In this document: positions 1-12,692 of the stretch, one piece after another
Position numbering within the stretch: the stretch's first letter is position 1
Layout of the letters: the number at the start of each line of letters is the position of its first letter
Assembly: GCF_051020955.1 (NCBI RefSeq)
Contig: NC_135015.1
Coordinates: 10,799,616-10,863,615, forward strand
Length of the DNA: 64,000 bases
Direction: 5' to 3'
DNA from: Megalopta genalis
Lineage: Eukaryota > Arthropoda > Insecta > Hymenoptera > Halictidae
Program-made: the position numbers and the translations under genes
Notes under the pieces: model-generated
Database searches by the model: none
What the model saw: the letters and a program-made list of their open reading frames with translations, nothing else
Told to the model about the DNA's origin: nothing

Positions 1-340
1 TCTACAATAATTTTAGTAATAAACGCATATTGTTGCCAAAAGTCTGCATACAACTTTTTTCAAAATAAATACTCAATATTATTACCTAGATTTTTTTATT
101 TATTTTTTACGTAACCTATATATGTGACTACATTCCTATAAAAGACAATTTTTTTAAATTCAAAACAAAAATTCATGCATTTAAGGGTTAATCTATAGTT
201 TACTTAGTACTAAGATACTAAGATATCGGTTTACATTTTCGTCGGTTCCGTCAGCGGGCAACGACGGTGATATAAACTGTATATAGTAGATACCGCGATA
301 CATCATCACCGGTACCATTAGATATGCATCGTACCCTGAC

Positions 341-604
341 TGTTTGGGGGTCCCAGCGTCACGTATACAATGTGAAACGCGACAAAGAAAACGTCTCTGA
401 TTGGTGGACAAGACGAACCCAAAAAGGGTATAAAAGAAGCGTTTTTTCTTACCGGACTCTCAGTAGAGTTTGGTCGCTCGATCGTTTTCGCCCATATACC
501 TTCTCTCAATAAAGGAATAAAATAAAGTCTTTTTAAGAAAAGAATTAGAATCATATTCATTTCCATTCCATAATCCCAATATATTTAATAAATCTTCACA
601 AACA
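341..604 (+). mobile_element. LTR-like remnant of a retrotransposon
   Basis: The stretch begins TGTTTGGGGG and ends ...TTCACAAACA. It has a TATA box (TATAAAAG at 429) and, about 80 bases further on, clustered AATAAA signals (508-530), the order expected of an LTR promoter and polyadenylation site. It is followed at once by TTTGGCGACGAAG (606-618), which resembles a tRNA primer-binding site (TGGCG...). No gag or pol frame follows and no second LTR was found, so it is a solo or truncated remnant. The left boundary is a guess. Confidence 0.45.
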
Positions 605-735
605 ATTTGGCGACGAAGCGTTGTTCCGGCGGTCGCGGTTTCGATTCAAAATAAATAAAATTGTGTACGCTGCAAATAGAATTCACGGTTGAAAAACGCC
701 GATCTTCGGTCGTTCAACGACAACACACAATACAC
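605..735 (+). mobile_element. Putative leader of the LTR remnant
   Basis: The primer-site-like sequence at 606-618 leads into a non-coding stretch. The following bases to about 735 (with GATCTTCGGTCGTTC and ACAACACAC) could be the leader of the former element. It has no coding potential and no clear right end. Confidence 0.25.
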
Positions 736-1361
736 AACAATTTAACAGAATCGCACCGATGTAATTAATTAATTAATTTCGAATTGCACTGATGACAGTG
801 TTGTAAATACGAACACAAAAATATTTAGCGAACCTATATTTATTGAAAATTAATTTTCAATTTTATGTAATATTGGTCGTATTGACATAACCGTATTCAA
901 GAAATTATATTATTTAAATAATTACGTGTTTCGCTAAATGCATTGTAACGAATCAACTAGTAATAACAAAAAAGAAGAAACAAAAACGTTACGTAAAACG
1001 TGCTATTATTATTATACAAATTAGATGAACCTACCATCATCATTGTATTAAAATTATCGGAAGGCTCCCTCTGTCTGTTTTGTAGTTGCAAATAATAAAC
1101 AAAAAAAATGCAAACAACGAGTGTTTGTACACACGTAGAAATTGCATCTGAGTTCGCAGCAAGCTGTAGAACAAATGAAAAATAGATGCTGTTAAACTAG
1201 CAAAAAACGATGGGGGAAAAGTAATTGGAAGATACGACGAACGATCTTTTCGTTTTTGCCCGAGATCTAGGCCTTAAAACCAAATCCCGTTTCACGGGAA
1301 AATTACCTCGAATGTATTCGCAGAGGATTGATCGTCTGTTAAACCTTCCTTCGATCCTCAC
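736..1361. other. No gene seen
   Basis: AT-rich sequence with TTAATTAATTAATT at about 762-777. No coding frame, RNA gene or transposon end was recognised. Confidence 0.5.
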
Positions 1362-1481
1362 CTGCGCGAAATTTTGCGATTCAATTATTCTGCCCCAGCC
1401 CAGGACACCTTCTATGCAAGCTGTGCACATTGTGACGCGGAACTCGCAGTTCTTTAATTGGTTTGGTGAAATATATCCCGA
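1362..1481 (-). CDS. Possible exon, function unknown
   Basis: This is a 40-codon stretch open only in the frame that enters and leaves at codon boundaries. It lies between an acceptor-like gcgtattacag and a strong donor, CAG|GTGAGG. The peptide begins SGYISPNQLKNCEFRV and has three Cys. The opening weakly resembles the GYISSPNY start of a CUB domain, but the spacing is wrong. It cannot follow the 10983-11101 exon directly, because that exon leaves one base over and this one needs none. It could be a further exon of the same gene after one missing exon, an exon of another gene, or chance. Confidence 0.25.
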
Positions 1482-4400
1482 CTGTAATACGCAGCCGGTA
1501 AAATCGCGCGTGATATAGAAATCCGTGCGCTAGAAACACGCTGGCCTGAAAGTTGCGAAAACTGGTGTACGTTGAACTGCTCGGCTCGGCGGCCATTACT
1601 TTGCGCGGAACACAGGCCAATTTCTAGTGAATAATGCCGGACAGCCACGTTCCCGTGTTGCAGTCCCTTGCAATTTTATTTCTCGCGAATGGGCGTCAAC
1701 GACGCATCATGGATCTCGCCAGCGTTAGACAGATTTTTTAATGAGCCTATCTCGGGCTACTTTTATCCACCAAGTCAGACTGGTCGAACGCATTCACCGG
1801 TTATCCTGAATATCATTTTTATGCGACAATTTCATTCCATGTCTGACTGGACTTCGTTGCTTTAAACATCGCGCAAAAATGTTATGAAAATTTGAAGAAG
1901 TACATAATATGATAACGATTTTTCAGAGGCTTCGGAATTTTATACAACGTAAAAATTGTATTAATTGCAAGACACGGAGACTATATTCTAATGAGTACGT
2001 ACTTTATTCAACGGAAGCGCCTATTGAAAGAACTTTCAATTATTCTGCTATAGTAAGAGGAATCTTCGAATTCTTTTTCTACATGACAATCTCAAACGAA
2101 ATAATTAGTTTATGTTATTGGTGATGACTTGTTGGTATACAACTGAAATTGCTATCCTCATCGTACAATTTACTAGAGAGAACCTAATCTAAATAATAGA
2201 GTCTCAAATATTATGTAATCGTATTATATATATTATATCATATTATGTATATGTATAATGTGTTAAAATTAATACAACGTTATCTTTAAATTCTTGAAAT
2301 ATTTTTCCTATCTTCAATTTGACGTATTTCAATTTAAGATCGTAAATAAAAGAAAAAGTATTTTAAATCTTCGTTAATACGATAGAACATCGATTATCCG
2401 AATCCAAAATTGATAGTTGATTTCGTTTTAATTTAGATAAATTATTAATACAATATTATAAAATGACAGATCGTCTAATAATCAACAGATCGTCTTCTAA
2501 TAATCAAAAATTTAAATAACTCGTATTCCGCTATGAAAATCGAATTGCCCAATAAATTTGTTCACTGCATAACTCGGAGTGATAGAATAATAGTTATTGC
2601 AGCCGCCATATATATAGAAAGGTAAAAATATATCTATAATTTACAGAGAAAATTAAGAACAAACTGTGCGCGTTTAATTTTTCCGGTGAACTGGAGTTAT
2701 ATTCTGCAATGGTATCCACAAGAGGTCGAGATATATCAAACAGCACGTAATACATTTTTATCGATACAGAGCGATACTGTACTCTCATAATTATGTTAAC
2801 GCCCGGAAGGAGATGATTCCTGAGGTTATTTGAAGTAACTTTAGAGTAGTAATTATTGGGTAAATCACAAACATTTATAAAGCTTAATTTGACGAGATGA
2901 AATTATCTTTTTAGTAGTAAAACATGCGCTCAGACTTTTGGATAATAAATATCGAATATTTTTTAATTGTATTCTAAAAGAAACCATTTCTGTGAAAAAT
3001 ATTTTGACACATTGTGCTATAGATTTCAACTTTATAATTGATACTCCCACAAAATATTGATTATATTTCGACAAAATATACTTTTATCGAATGTTTGAAC
3101 AATACCTGATATTTTATGGCCTTTAGCTATACCTATACTCGCGGACAAAAGTTAAGAAACTTCACATATGGCTAGCATTTGAGTAAAATTTGATATTTTA
3201 ACAAATATACGTCTTATTAAATTAAAAGTACATATTTATAGTGCAATATCGTTTTATTCAGCGCATACGACAAATAAAAGAGACAATAAAAATGAAAAGA
3301 AGATAAAAAGAAATAAAAGAAAATAAGAAAATAAAATAAAAATAAAGAATTATAAGAAATTATAAAAAAATAAAATTAGAAGGTCTACTTCACCAAGAAT
3401 ATGCATCTGTATGACACGTTTATTAACTTTTGCTCGTAACTGTATATAAAGTGGAGAATTAGTGCTACATAAAAAGGAAGCTATAATGACTAATAAAAAT
3501 GTAGGAGATGGGGTCAACAGGCACTTTGCCACTCTCAAAAGAGTGCCCACAGAGGGATGGTTTAAAGACGATTAATAATACAGTACAGTATATTATGCAG
3601 TATATTATCTTCCCCAACTCTAAACACCGATGCCTAATTTATATATCTATCACGTATGCGATGCCCGAGGCACACGGTTTGCCGAATTTTTCACAATTTT
3701 ACGTTTCTCCGATTTTCGTCGGCGTTGTGGCGCATGTCCGACGATGCAGCTACTGTTTTCCAATTTCGTTCCATACGTTTCCGATTCTAATTCATTTCCC
3801 CCATTTCTTTCCTGGGACTCCGGTGCCTTTCCATCGAGACGTTGCGCCACGAAAGCGAAATTTTTACGTCTCCCGCGCGAAAATTTCGCTCGGTTATGCG
3901 AAAGGAACGGGAAGGTCTGGGCCCGCGACTTCTTCCCGTCGAGGAATCGGTCTCTCTGGATGACATAAAATTTTATGCGCCGGATAGATTGTCTGCGGAT
4001 ATCGCGACGGAGGTCCTAAAACCGGCCGGAAAAATTCCGGGGGCCACCGGGGTCCGGATACGCTCCTGCATTCGATGATAATTCAGGGTTCTCTACAAAG
4101 GAATATTCAATTTATGGAAGAGCACAGCCGATGCTCGTATAATACGTCCATCCAATGCATAAATGTATGACGCCGCGGATCCATCTACTCGAACTGTTTT
4201 CGCAGCCACTCGCGTGTTACGTTGTATTACATCATTTTTCCCGTATAACGATTCTTCGAAATTATTCTCTGCTCCGTTTCCGGAGAGGACAGCTTCCTGC
4301 GACGATTAACCGCTTGCACTACGATAAGGGTTTTTAAAGTTTTATAGAAAGGAGTTAACTTCATTCGGTTCATGCGTTTATTCCGCCTCGACTGCTTTCA

Positions 4401-4778
4401 GTCAAATAATTCACCTATTTTTTTAGATGTATTTCGCAGATCTATTGCAAGAACATTGTAGCCAGACCTGGGTAAAAATATTTCGACTAAGAAATGGCAA
4501 ATATTTAATAAGTATTTAAAATAGATATTCCACGATGCGAACCTGAAATACTTGATTGGAATAAATGTATTCTTTATCGCGCGTGAAATGAAATACTTGA
4601 ATATTATTTCCATGTAATTTTGCCGATCAAACAACGGTTTTGTGTTTGCATTTGAGATATGTACATTATTAAAACGTGAAATATTCCGATTACAGTTATT
4701 AATTAAGAGAAATATGAGAAAAAGCTTATGCTTCGAAACGATACGTGTTTGTGCTTTTTCAATAGGTTTATTTTTTTT

Positions 4779-4783
<5 letters not shown>
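1482..4783. other. Non-coding stretch
   Basis: No supported gene. 2813-2850 (TTCCTGAGGTTATTTGAAGTAAC) is a short relative of the foldback element at 16197. 3280-3375 is an A-rich run of GAAAATAAAA type. 3640-4080 is richer in G+C and contains several overlapping open frames, none of which resembles a protein or has paired splice sites I could defend. Confidence 0.45.

Positions 4784-4835
<52 letters not shown>
4784..4835. repeat. (AT)n microsatellite
   Basis: An uninterrupted AT dinucleotide run of 26 units. Confidence 0.97.
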
Positions 4836-4837
<2 letters not shown>

Positions 4838-5076
4838 CAAACCGTGCTGATTGAGATGTGTCAAGTGAATTGTCCCTATTCTACTAAAAATCTTTTTAGT
4901 CAACCTAATAAAATAGACTAATTTTTAATTGAAAAAAATAAACTTGAAAAGATCAATCATACAATCTTGGTTGGAAGATATTTTAAATGAGTGATATATA
5001 GCAATTTCGCAACAAGTCACATTATTTTAGTATGAATATATATAAATATACATATTTCATATAGCCTGTAGGTATA

Positions 5077-5261
5077 TTAACCCTTTGTACTCGAGTAGCT
5101 AAAAATTGCTACACCATTTTCAGAAGAATGTTTATATTATTAAATTCGTCTGCATTCGATAAATTGTCAGATAATAGAAGTAAATAAAACTAATCATACC
5201 AGATGGTCGAAACAAATGCCGTCATTTTGGAATTAAAGTAGTCACGAGTGCAAAGGGTTAA
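5077..5261. mobile_element. TTAA-bounded MITE, 185 bp
   Basis: It starts TTAACCCTTTGTACTCGAGT and ends CACGAGTGCAAAGGGTTAA, an imperfect inverted pair of about 18 bases with TTAA at each outer edge. TTAA targets are the mark of piggyBac-type transposons. It has no coding frame, so it is non-autonomous. It is the same family as 24106-24286. Confidence 0.8.
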
Positions 5262-8200
5262 TAATTTACGTTCGATTCGAGCTGGAAGGTATGTCTACTT
5301 GCAACGATAAAATTAAGCGGGTAATTTCGCAGCGAAAGGACAATGATATATTAAAAATGTGACACCATTATATAATCTGATCCGCGATTAGCGAATTTCA
5401 TTAACGAATTTCTGCATATTCGCGGAGAATTTAATCCGATAGGTGCGCGACGAATTGAGTTCCGCTAAATTGAATACACGAATGAAGTTATCCGGTAAAC
5501 GAGTATAAAGCCGATAGAGTTTATAGGTATGTATGTACGTCTCCTACTATGACAGACAGCTTTATTCGTTTTTATAAAACGTCCGTCAAATGGGAATTGA
5601 TATCATGAATTTATTGCTCGCAACAGAGAAAAAGTACTAGACGAAGGATCCCGATTACCTCGAATAACGATGTCAGCGACAGAAAAGAGTGTAAATTTAA
5701 TAAAATTTTCACGCCAGTTTGGCGACTTGCGATTGAGTTAATCGCACGTAAAGTTCAATGCCGCGTCCAACAATTTCGTGCAAAGTTTGCGTTGCAAAGT
5801 GCGAAATACAAATGGAATTATGGGACGCTGGAAAAATAAAGCTCGCGAAGTCATGAAATAATCAGAGAAGATTAAGTGGCGGCAATATTTTCGCGGATTC
5901 GGTATTGATTTCGTTAAAAAATTCCTTCACATCGCGTGTTCTAATTTTTCGCATGAAAAATTCAAAGTGAACCGTAGAAGATGCAGAAAATTGAAATTTT
6001 CATTCGCAGTCTGAAACGCGTGCGTAGCAAAAAGTTAATTGCGTAAATACTATTTACCTGCGGAACGTATGAACGTTCAATAATAAACAAAGTATACGTT
6101 CGCTGTTATGCGTCTACTACCGCGACCGCCTGCTTTTTTCATATTATTAAAATCTATAAACAAGCATTTGCGGTTATGAAAGCATTTTAGTTGGCGATCC
6201 AAATTCTTTCAAATCCGAACGAGACGCGTGCAACGCAAAATGTGTTTGTAAAAACATGATCAGAGATGGGAAAATTGTAAAACTGCAATGTGAATACGAC
6301 CAGCGAAAGAATGCATTTTATAAGCCGCGAAAGGATGAATTCGGAGTGCAGAACTTGTAAAATTCCAAATGTCGTATTTGAATAACATAATATTGGTCCA
6401 GATCTGTGAACATTGTAAAATAGTTAAATTTATAACTGGGGATATTTATGCAAAACAAATGTTTGCGCTAATTACAGAATAACTTGCAGAATAACTCTAA
6501 TAAATTGCAAGGAATATAATAATATAGATAATAAGATCAGAAGTTTGTTCACAACATGTCCAAACAAAATAGAAATCGCAGATGCTCAATAAATTATAAA
6601 AATTATGTAACAACAATAAGATTTTTTAACAACAATTTTTTTAATAATGTTCAATCGAAGCACAGTTCGCCGAAACCACCTTTAAAGAATAAATTATTCC
6701 ATTTCAACCCTTAATAACTGATTAAAAATTCCGAAAAAGTATTCTAATTAAAGCTCATTTGCAGCTTCATTTTCTTTTTAATTAAATCGAAATATCTTAA
6801 GTAATTGCCGAGAAAATAAAAGGTTAACTTTCGGTTTTCCAACCCCACGTTTGTCCTTATAAAAAGTATGAAATTTTACAAAATTGCGTTATAGACAAAG
6901 AAATATTTCGTCCATTGTTTAGCACACTAAAGAATGAAAAATATCGCGATGGTTGATTCCTTAGACTTGTTCCGCTAGACCTCCTCTTTCCAAGACTTTT
7001 CGCGTATCTCTACGTAATTCCGCATAATGAAGAAAGTAATTTACAAGGCAACGAAGAAGACGAGGCAGGTGAACGTTTAGCGTCGTTTAGCACAGAAAGT
7101 AAATCATTAGCGAGGAGATTATCCTAAAAGTCTATTCCGCATTCGTTTTCGATTTTTTACCGCTTTTGTTGATTGCATTTTCCAATCCGGAATAGAGCGC
7201 CGGGCTTATCGATCGCGGCCGACACGCGTAGACCACGTGTAAACGTAATAACGTTGACGAACGACGCGGACATCCGTCAATCAACGTCAAATCGATGCCG
7301 GCAGTTTGTCGTCAGGCTGACTCTCCCGTTCGTGTCATTTGTCGCTTTTTAATGCGCAGTGATTTTTCCGGGTCACGCCATTGTCCCGGCGAGGCCGCGC
7401 TTCGCAGCGCGAAATGATGCCATGATATTGTCTGTTAGTTGACGGACAGCGATACACAATCGTTTGGACATGTGGCCATCGCGAACGATCCGTTTGATCA
7501 TCCGAATGCAAGGAATTGTTCCGTCACGCAAAATATTCTTGCCAATTTGATCGTTCAATTTTTCAATTACACGGTGCGCTTTATCGATCCGCCAACGTGG
7601 TAACACAGACGAGATTTAAGAATAGACGTAACACCGCAGACGAATTAATAAGTTATCGTTCTATTTTTGAAGATTATCCTTGTTGATTCGACATTTTTCC
7701 TCATTTCGTGGGAAATGACAAGCATAAAAACTATTCTTTAGTCTACTTAAACCATTCTTGTTGTATTGCAACTATTTCGAGGTCTGTTAATTATTATGTA
7801 ACTTGCTTAAACAATTTTTGGTTGAAATAATTGCGGAAGCATTGTTATAAATATTAAATAATAATAACCATTTAATCGATGTGTTCGATGTAACAAATCG
7901 ACTCGAAGTAATCTTGTGAAATTCAATCATTTTGTTCCGAAATCGAGCTGAGATTTATCGATCTTTCCACAGAATATTGAATTTGCTTACAATTGTAAAA
8001 GGGTGTAACGATTTTCATAGAAGAATTCTTTTAAAAAAAACTCTAATTCAACTAATCAATTATTCGTTCGATATTGGAAAGATTTGCAAATCCCGATGTA
8101 TCATTTTCTTTGTCATTTTCATTCCTTTGTTCGCAAAAAATCGGGGAAAGCAATTAACAATGTTAACTTTCATATCACTCCTTTGAAAGTGTACACGATG

Positions 8201-8704
8201 TATAAAGTTTCCGGAAAATGTAATAACTTTTATAAATTGCAAAAAGAAGTCACACAAAACTGTTTTAAAAGCTTATATTGCTCAAAGGGCGATGGTTGCT
8301 ACCTGTAATGAGGTCGATGCCGCTTTAAACGAATGAAAAGAGGAGCAGAAGACGGAATGTTAATTATCCTTTACAATGTCAATTTTTATTATTTTCTAGA
8401 CACTCGAATTCCATTTTTATGCTGCACTTGTTCGATTGCCGTTTACTGTACTTCCGAAGTGAAAGAAGAAATTGCGAAAGTACGAACAATAAGATTCTGT
8501 ACGAAAGCATTGTCGAGGATATTTTTCATTTGGACTTACAAGGGGACGCATCTAAGCGATACACGTCGATTTCGATGCAAAACTTTGCAAAAAGGTAATT
8601 CATAGAAAAATATTTAACAGTCCCCAAATTTGGGTGTGGAAACTATATTTGCTCAAATAAGCAGAGTCCGGCTGCAGAACCCGATTTTCAATATCTTAAC
8701 GTGT
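5262..8704. other. Non-coding stretch
   Basis: No supported gene. 5380-5480 and 7180-7330 are GC-richer. A minus-strand open frame at 7373-7606 (77 codons) has no recognisable domain and no defendable splice sites. No tRNA or transposon end was seen. Confidence 0.45.
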
Positions 8705-8951
8705 TTAACACGTTCCGTGCCGAGCTTTTTTTACTCGAATCTTCACACTGATATTTTACTAAAACTTGATGTATTACGTGCAATTATTAATTCTCGTACA
8801 CATAACAACGTAACAAAAACTCATCAACGCCCATTCTTGCGGTGGAAATTGATTCTTCGGTTCTAAATTTCTTGTAAACAATTTGTTCAGTTCACTAAGT
8901 AAACATGCAAGCGTGTACCATCGATGGTACACGTGACACGGAACGTGTTAA
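8705..8951 (-). mobile_element. piggyBac-type MITE family A, copy 1
   Basis: This is a 247-bp copy with TTAA at both ends, opening TTAACACGTTCCGTGCCGAG and closing with the palindromic end CCATCGATGGTACACGTG then CACGGAACGTGTTAA. It is in the opposite orientation to copies at 31029, 42123 and 50932. One TIR base differs from the others (GACACGG for GGCACGG) and two bases are missing (CACTGATAT for CACTTTGATAT). It is non-coding. Confidence 0.92.
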
Positions 8952-10477
8952 CAGATGTATTAGAAAATGACACTTTTTTTGTTAATTTTACCATTCGAAT
9001 GTTAATCCATTATCTCGAATATTTGTCTGCGAGAAGTATAAAGCCAACTGTGAAATACGGATGAAATAGAAGTTCGATTTTCGCATTGTGGAAATTGTTA
9101 TTTGTGACTAAATTTGTTGGCATTTTCTGTGATACGCAGACCTTAGACGTTCCATTGTTGGTAGTCGTGCGGTGTCATTCGTGGGATACGTTCTCGGCTG
9201 GATACGGACCGGTCGTTGCGGGGCTAGACGAATCGGAGGAATAGAAGATTCATCGGGTCGTTCGACGAAATTCACGGTCCGTGCTCTTTTTTGGCGAAAG
9301 CGCGGCGACATACTGTAAATGCACCTTATGGATAGTTGTGCATTCTTGGCGCAATGCCAACCGAGTTTCCGGATTACCGCGGGGACGCATCTATATTCAT
9401 CCGATTAAGGGCTCGGGGCTTTAGCATCGATATGTCGGCATGCAGTTCCGGTAATTAGTCGGGCGTAATTAGCAAGCGAGCAAGCACACGGACGCGGAAA
9501 GCTTAAACGAAGAATCGGAGCCAAAATAATTGGCGCGTTGCACTGACCGCTCGTGATTCCATTCGTTCCCGATATCGACTCATTTTAATCGAAGTTAATC
9601 CCGCCAATAGAAATGGGGCGGCCTGCCGCGCCGCTCGTGCACTCGATTATGAATTCGTTCTTACTTTGACTTAATTAAATTTTTTATTGACATCTTCTTT
9701 TTGGTCGTAATTAATCCAATCCCAAGCACGAGAAGCTGCCGCGTGCGCGCTGCAAATGCAAATTAAACGCGTGGTAGAAGGAATGCCGCGAATCGGCGCG
9801 CCGCGGCGCGTTTGTTAGTGCGATCCATAATATAATGCAATTCATTAAAATCATCCTGCTATTTCGCTCGACGGTGTGAAAAGCGAGGAAAAAGTGGGAT
9901 TCATTGTGTCTCGAATAATTTCCAACGATAGCCGAGGATTCACTTTTGATGCCGCGCCGTCCGGTGTGTATTAAAATGCGAATCGTATACAAATGAGCTT
10001 TGTTATGCTGTTATTATTCGGCCAGGTTTGTATTATTGATTACGCGTCCCCGTCCGGAAATTTGCATAGCTGTCTAATTAAATATTTATCGAATAGGGGC
10101 ACGGCTACCGTAGAGATTTCAATGCGCGGATATCGGGGTTCTTTGCGTCTTTCGCTATTCACTTTTGAGTACGCCGATTTCAATTTACGAACACAATACG
10201 AACATGTACTATTGATCTTCGAATTGAAATGGAATTGATTACATTTGTAGCGATTTAATCGTGATCATCAATGAGGGGTTTTTTTTTAAATAACGGCAAT
10301 TGTTTCACTTACAAAGATACAAAGTTACTGAAAATCATGATAAACCGTAAGACTGATCGTTCCTTGTTCTGAGTGCAGTAGAACCTCGTTTATCCAAACT
10401 TCTGATTAAATACAATTATTATTTATACACGATTACCTACTTTTTGTCTCTGATTGACTGACAGTTACTATATTAAT
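8952..10477. other. Non-coding stretch with GC-richer islands
   Basis: No supported gene. 9130-9320 and 9480-10100 are GC-richer than the flanks and carry homeodomain-like ATTA cores amid GCGCGCCGCGGCGCG-type runs. They may be intronic regulatory or conserved sequence of the CUB gene, but nothing in one sequence proves that. Confidence 0.35.
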
Positions 10478-10636
10478 AATATTACGTACATATAATAATT
10501 TATTACATTATATATATACTTACTTTGACTTACTTTGTTACTTACTATATTTATACTTACTTTGAATAATTTATTACATTATATATATATATATATATAT
10601 ATATAATGTAATAAATTATTATATGTACGTAATATT
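10478..10636. repeat. Inverted repeat with 37-bp arms
   Basis: The left arm 10478-10514 (starting AATATTACGTACATATAA) is matched by its reverse complement at 10600-10636, which ends GTACGTAATATT. The spacer contains ACTTACTTTGA-type duplications, a second copy of the inner arm (near 10566) and an (AT)n run. It is probably a decayed MITE or a hairpin-forming AT repeat. Confidence 0.85.
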
Positions 10637-10982
10637 CACTTTATACAACAATTTTCTTTAATAAAAAAGAGATCTTCAGCGTTATTACGCTGCAGATTGG
10701 AATAATCTTTAGATTAAACAACTTCCGAAATAATTAACTAAAGTTACGCGGAGAGCTTAAAGTGGCAGTAATGAAGACCTCTCCCGTATCGCTTCGATTT
10801 TTTATATAAAAAAGCACTCACGAAACGCTCGAAACTATCGAAGCTCGAACCTATCCGCAACGCGGTTGATTCCATCTCTAAAAACACGCGGCCCGGATCT
10901 TATTGGAAAGACGAATGTAACAGGATGAAAGCTGTACAAGCGACGTAAGCTGTTCAAGAGATGATGAAAATAGTCGGCTTAC

Positions 10983-11101
10983 CGTTGTGGAAGTAATAAG
11001 AGACGTCCATATATTCCTCGTCGGCAGAGCTATTCGGGGCTCGTCTCAGCACGACCGTCATATTTCTGCCGTTGGATGAGTACCTTTTCGGCTCGACGTA
11101 C
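10983..11101 (-). CDS. Internal exon, last strands of CUB domain 2
   Basis: The acceptor is ttttttgccgtag and the donor is G|GTAAGCC. One base completes Thr, 39 codons follow, and one base is left for an exon not found. The peptide starts YVEPKRYSSNGRNMTVVLRR and ends EEYMDVSYYFHN. N-M-T-V-V-L-R-R followed by M-D-V-S-Y-Y-F fits the paired last strands of a CUB domain. Two N-glycosylation sequons (NMT, NSS) agree with an extracellular position. It is 119 bases long with one base on each side, the same length and phase as the exon that ends CUB1, which suggests the two domains share an ancestral exon layout. The next exon, to the left, was not identified with confidence. Confidence 0.9.
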
Positions 11102-11943
11102 CTACGGCAAAAAAGAGAAAAGGAAACGAAAATAGAATCCCGTTTTACGCGGCTGCCTTAGCCAGCCGGCAGTATTTCGGGAGCCGCGAACACCGGGGCA
11201 TCGAGTCCTGAGGTATCTCCTCGAGGGAAACAGCTCGTTCCCCCCCGAGGCCGGGAGTAAATCAGACATCTGCTATCAGAAACCTCGTAAAGAACTCCGT
11301 CCCCCCTCCTTTGGATATTACGGGAGAACATTCCCCGGATTCGACGCGATCGAAGTATTAAACATGCTCCTCGGTAATGTGCAGCTGCTTCTCGATAATA
11401 TCGCGCCTCGAGTATTTCTTGGTAACACAGGTTCCGAGACACAACGCCAAGGTCGTAGTTGCCGAGATTTCAACGTTCTCCAACCAACAAATACTAATAA
11501 TTCCGTTGTTAACCATTTCAAAGTCAATTGAGTAGTAAGATAAATATTAGCTTAACTCCTTTTTACTGTAAAAACCCTAGTAACATTCAGTTTTTGAATA
11601 TATTACGAGAGATGAAAATGAATTACGAAATCAGGGCCTGAATATAGAATTGTAACTCTAAACTTTTTAAAATATATGTTATTTAGTAACTTTTAACTTC
11701 TGAATTATTTCTTTTTCAGTCTGAAGTTAACTTTTACATTAAAGCTCTAATTCTGTTATAAAAGTTCTGAAGAATCCATTCATTTCTGAACAGATTATTT
11801 TGTGCGTTTAGATTGGATGGAAAATCGAGCAAAATGAAGAATAATTATGTAACTACATAATGACCTTTTTATCAAGATTTTTGACACTTTTGACCAAAAA
11901 CTGTAAGAAATCTGCAGTTTTCAAAATCTTCTAATACTTGTAG
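11102..11943 (-). other. Intron of the CUB gene
   Basis: This is the start of the 17.6-kb intron before the 10983-11101 exon. 11160-11480 is GC-rich with no frame that joins the exons. The rest is AT-rich. Confidence 0.6.
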
Positions 11944-12612
11944 CTTGACACTGGCATTTTTTAAATTTTTGTTATAGGTTTGTATAAAAAAGTTAAAAAA
12001 CTCGAGTTCTTTATCTTTTTTGGTCATTCCAAGTAATAGCAAAATTAATTAATACCTAATAATAATTAATACCTCTAACTTGACACTGGCATTTTTTAAA
12101 TTTTTGTTATAGGTTTGTATAAAAAAGTTAAAAAACTCGAGTTCTTTATCTTTTTTGGTCATTCCAAGTAATAGCAAAATTAATTAATACCTAATAATAA
12201 TTAATACCTCTAACTTGACACTGGCATTTTTTAAATTTTTGTTATAGGTTTGTATAAAAAAGTCAAAAAACGCGAGTTCTTTATCTTTTTTGGTCATTCC
12301 AATAGCAAAATTAATTAATACCTAATAATAATACCTAATAATAATTAATACCTGTAATTTGACACTGGCATTTTTTAAATTTTTGTTATAGGTTTGTGTA
12401 AAAAAAGTTAAAAAACGCGAGTTCTTTATCTTTTTTGGTCATTCCAAGTAATAGCAAAATTAATTAATACCTAATAATAATACCTAATAATAATTAATAC
12501 CTGTAACTTGACACTGGCATTTTTTAAATTTTTGTTATAGGTTTGTGTAAAAAAAGTTAAAAAACGCGAGTTCTTTATCTTTTTTGGTCATTCCAAGTAA
12601 TAGCAAAATTAA
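11944..12612. repeat. Five-copy minisatellite, unit 135-149 bp
   Basis: Copies begin with CTTGACACTGGCATTTTTTA at 11944, 12079, 12214, 12358 (first base changed) and 12507. The first two periods are exactly 135; the later ones are 144 and 149 because the AT-rich TTAATACCTAATAATAA segment expands. The last unit breaks off at AGCAAAATTAAG. Copies differ by only a few substitutions, so the array is young. No frame is shared. Confidence 0.95.
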
Positions 12613-12614
12613 GA

Positions 12615-12692
12615 AGGTATTTTAGCCATTGTCTAGTAGACTAGTCGTTCTATCATCTAAAAACAAATTCAAGTCATTTAGTGCAGTTTTCA
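12615..12692 (+). repeat. Dispersed repeat, copy 1
   Basis: It lies directly after the minisatellite and contains CATTGTCTAGTAGACTAG and TTCAAGTCATTTAGT. The reverse complement of 52008-52084 matches it over the whole length with scattered differences, so both belong to one interspersed family. Confidence 0.8.

Noticed and set aside
7373..7606. 77-codon minus-strand frame with helical-looking basic peptide
   Set aside because: It is not recognisable as any DNA-binding or transposase fragment, and no splice pair fits the CUB gene.
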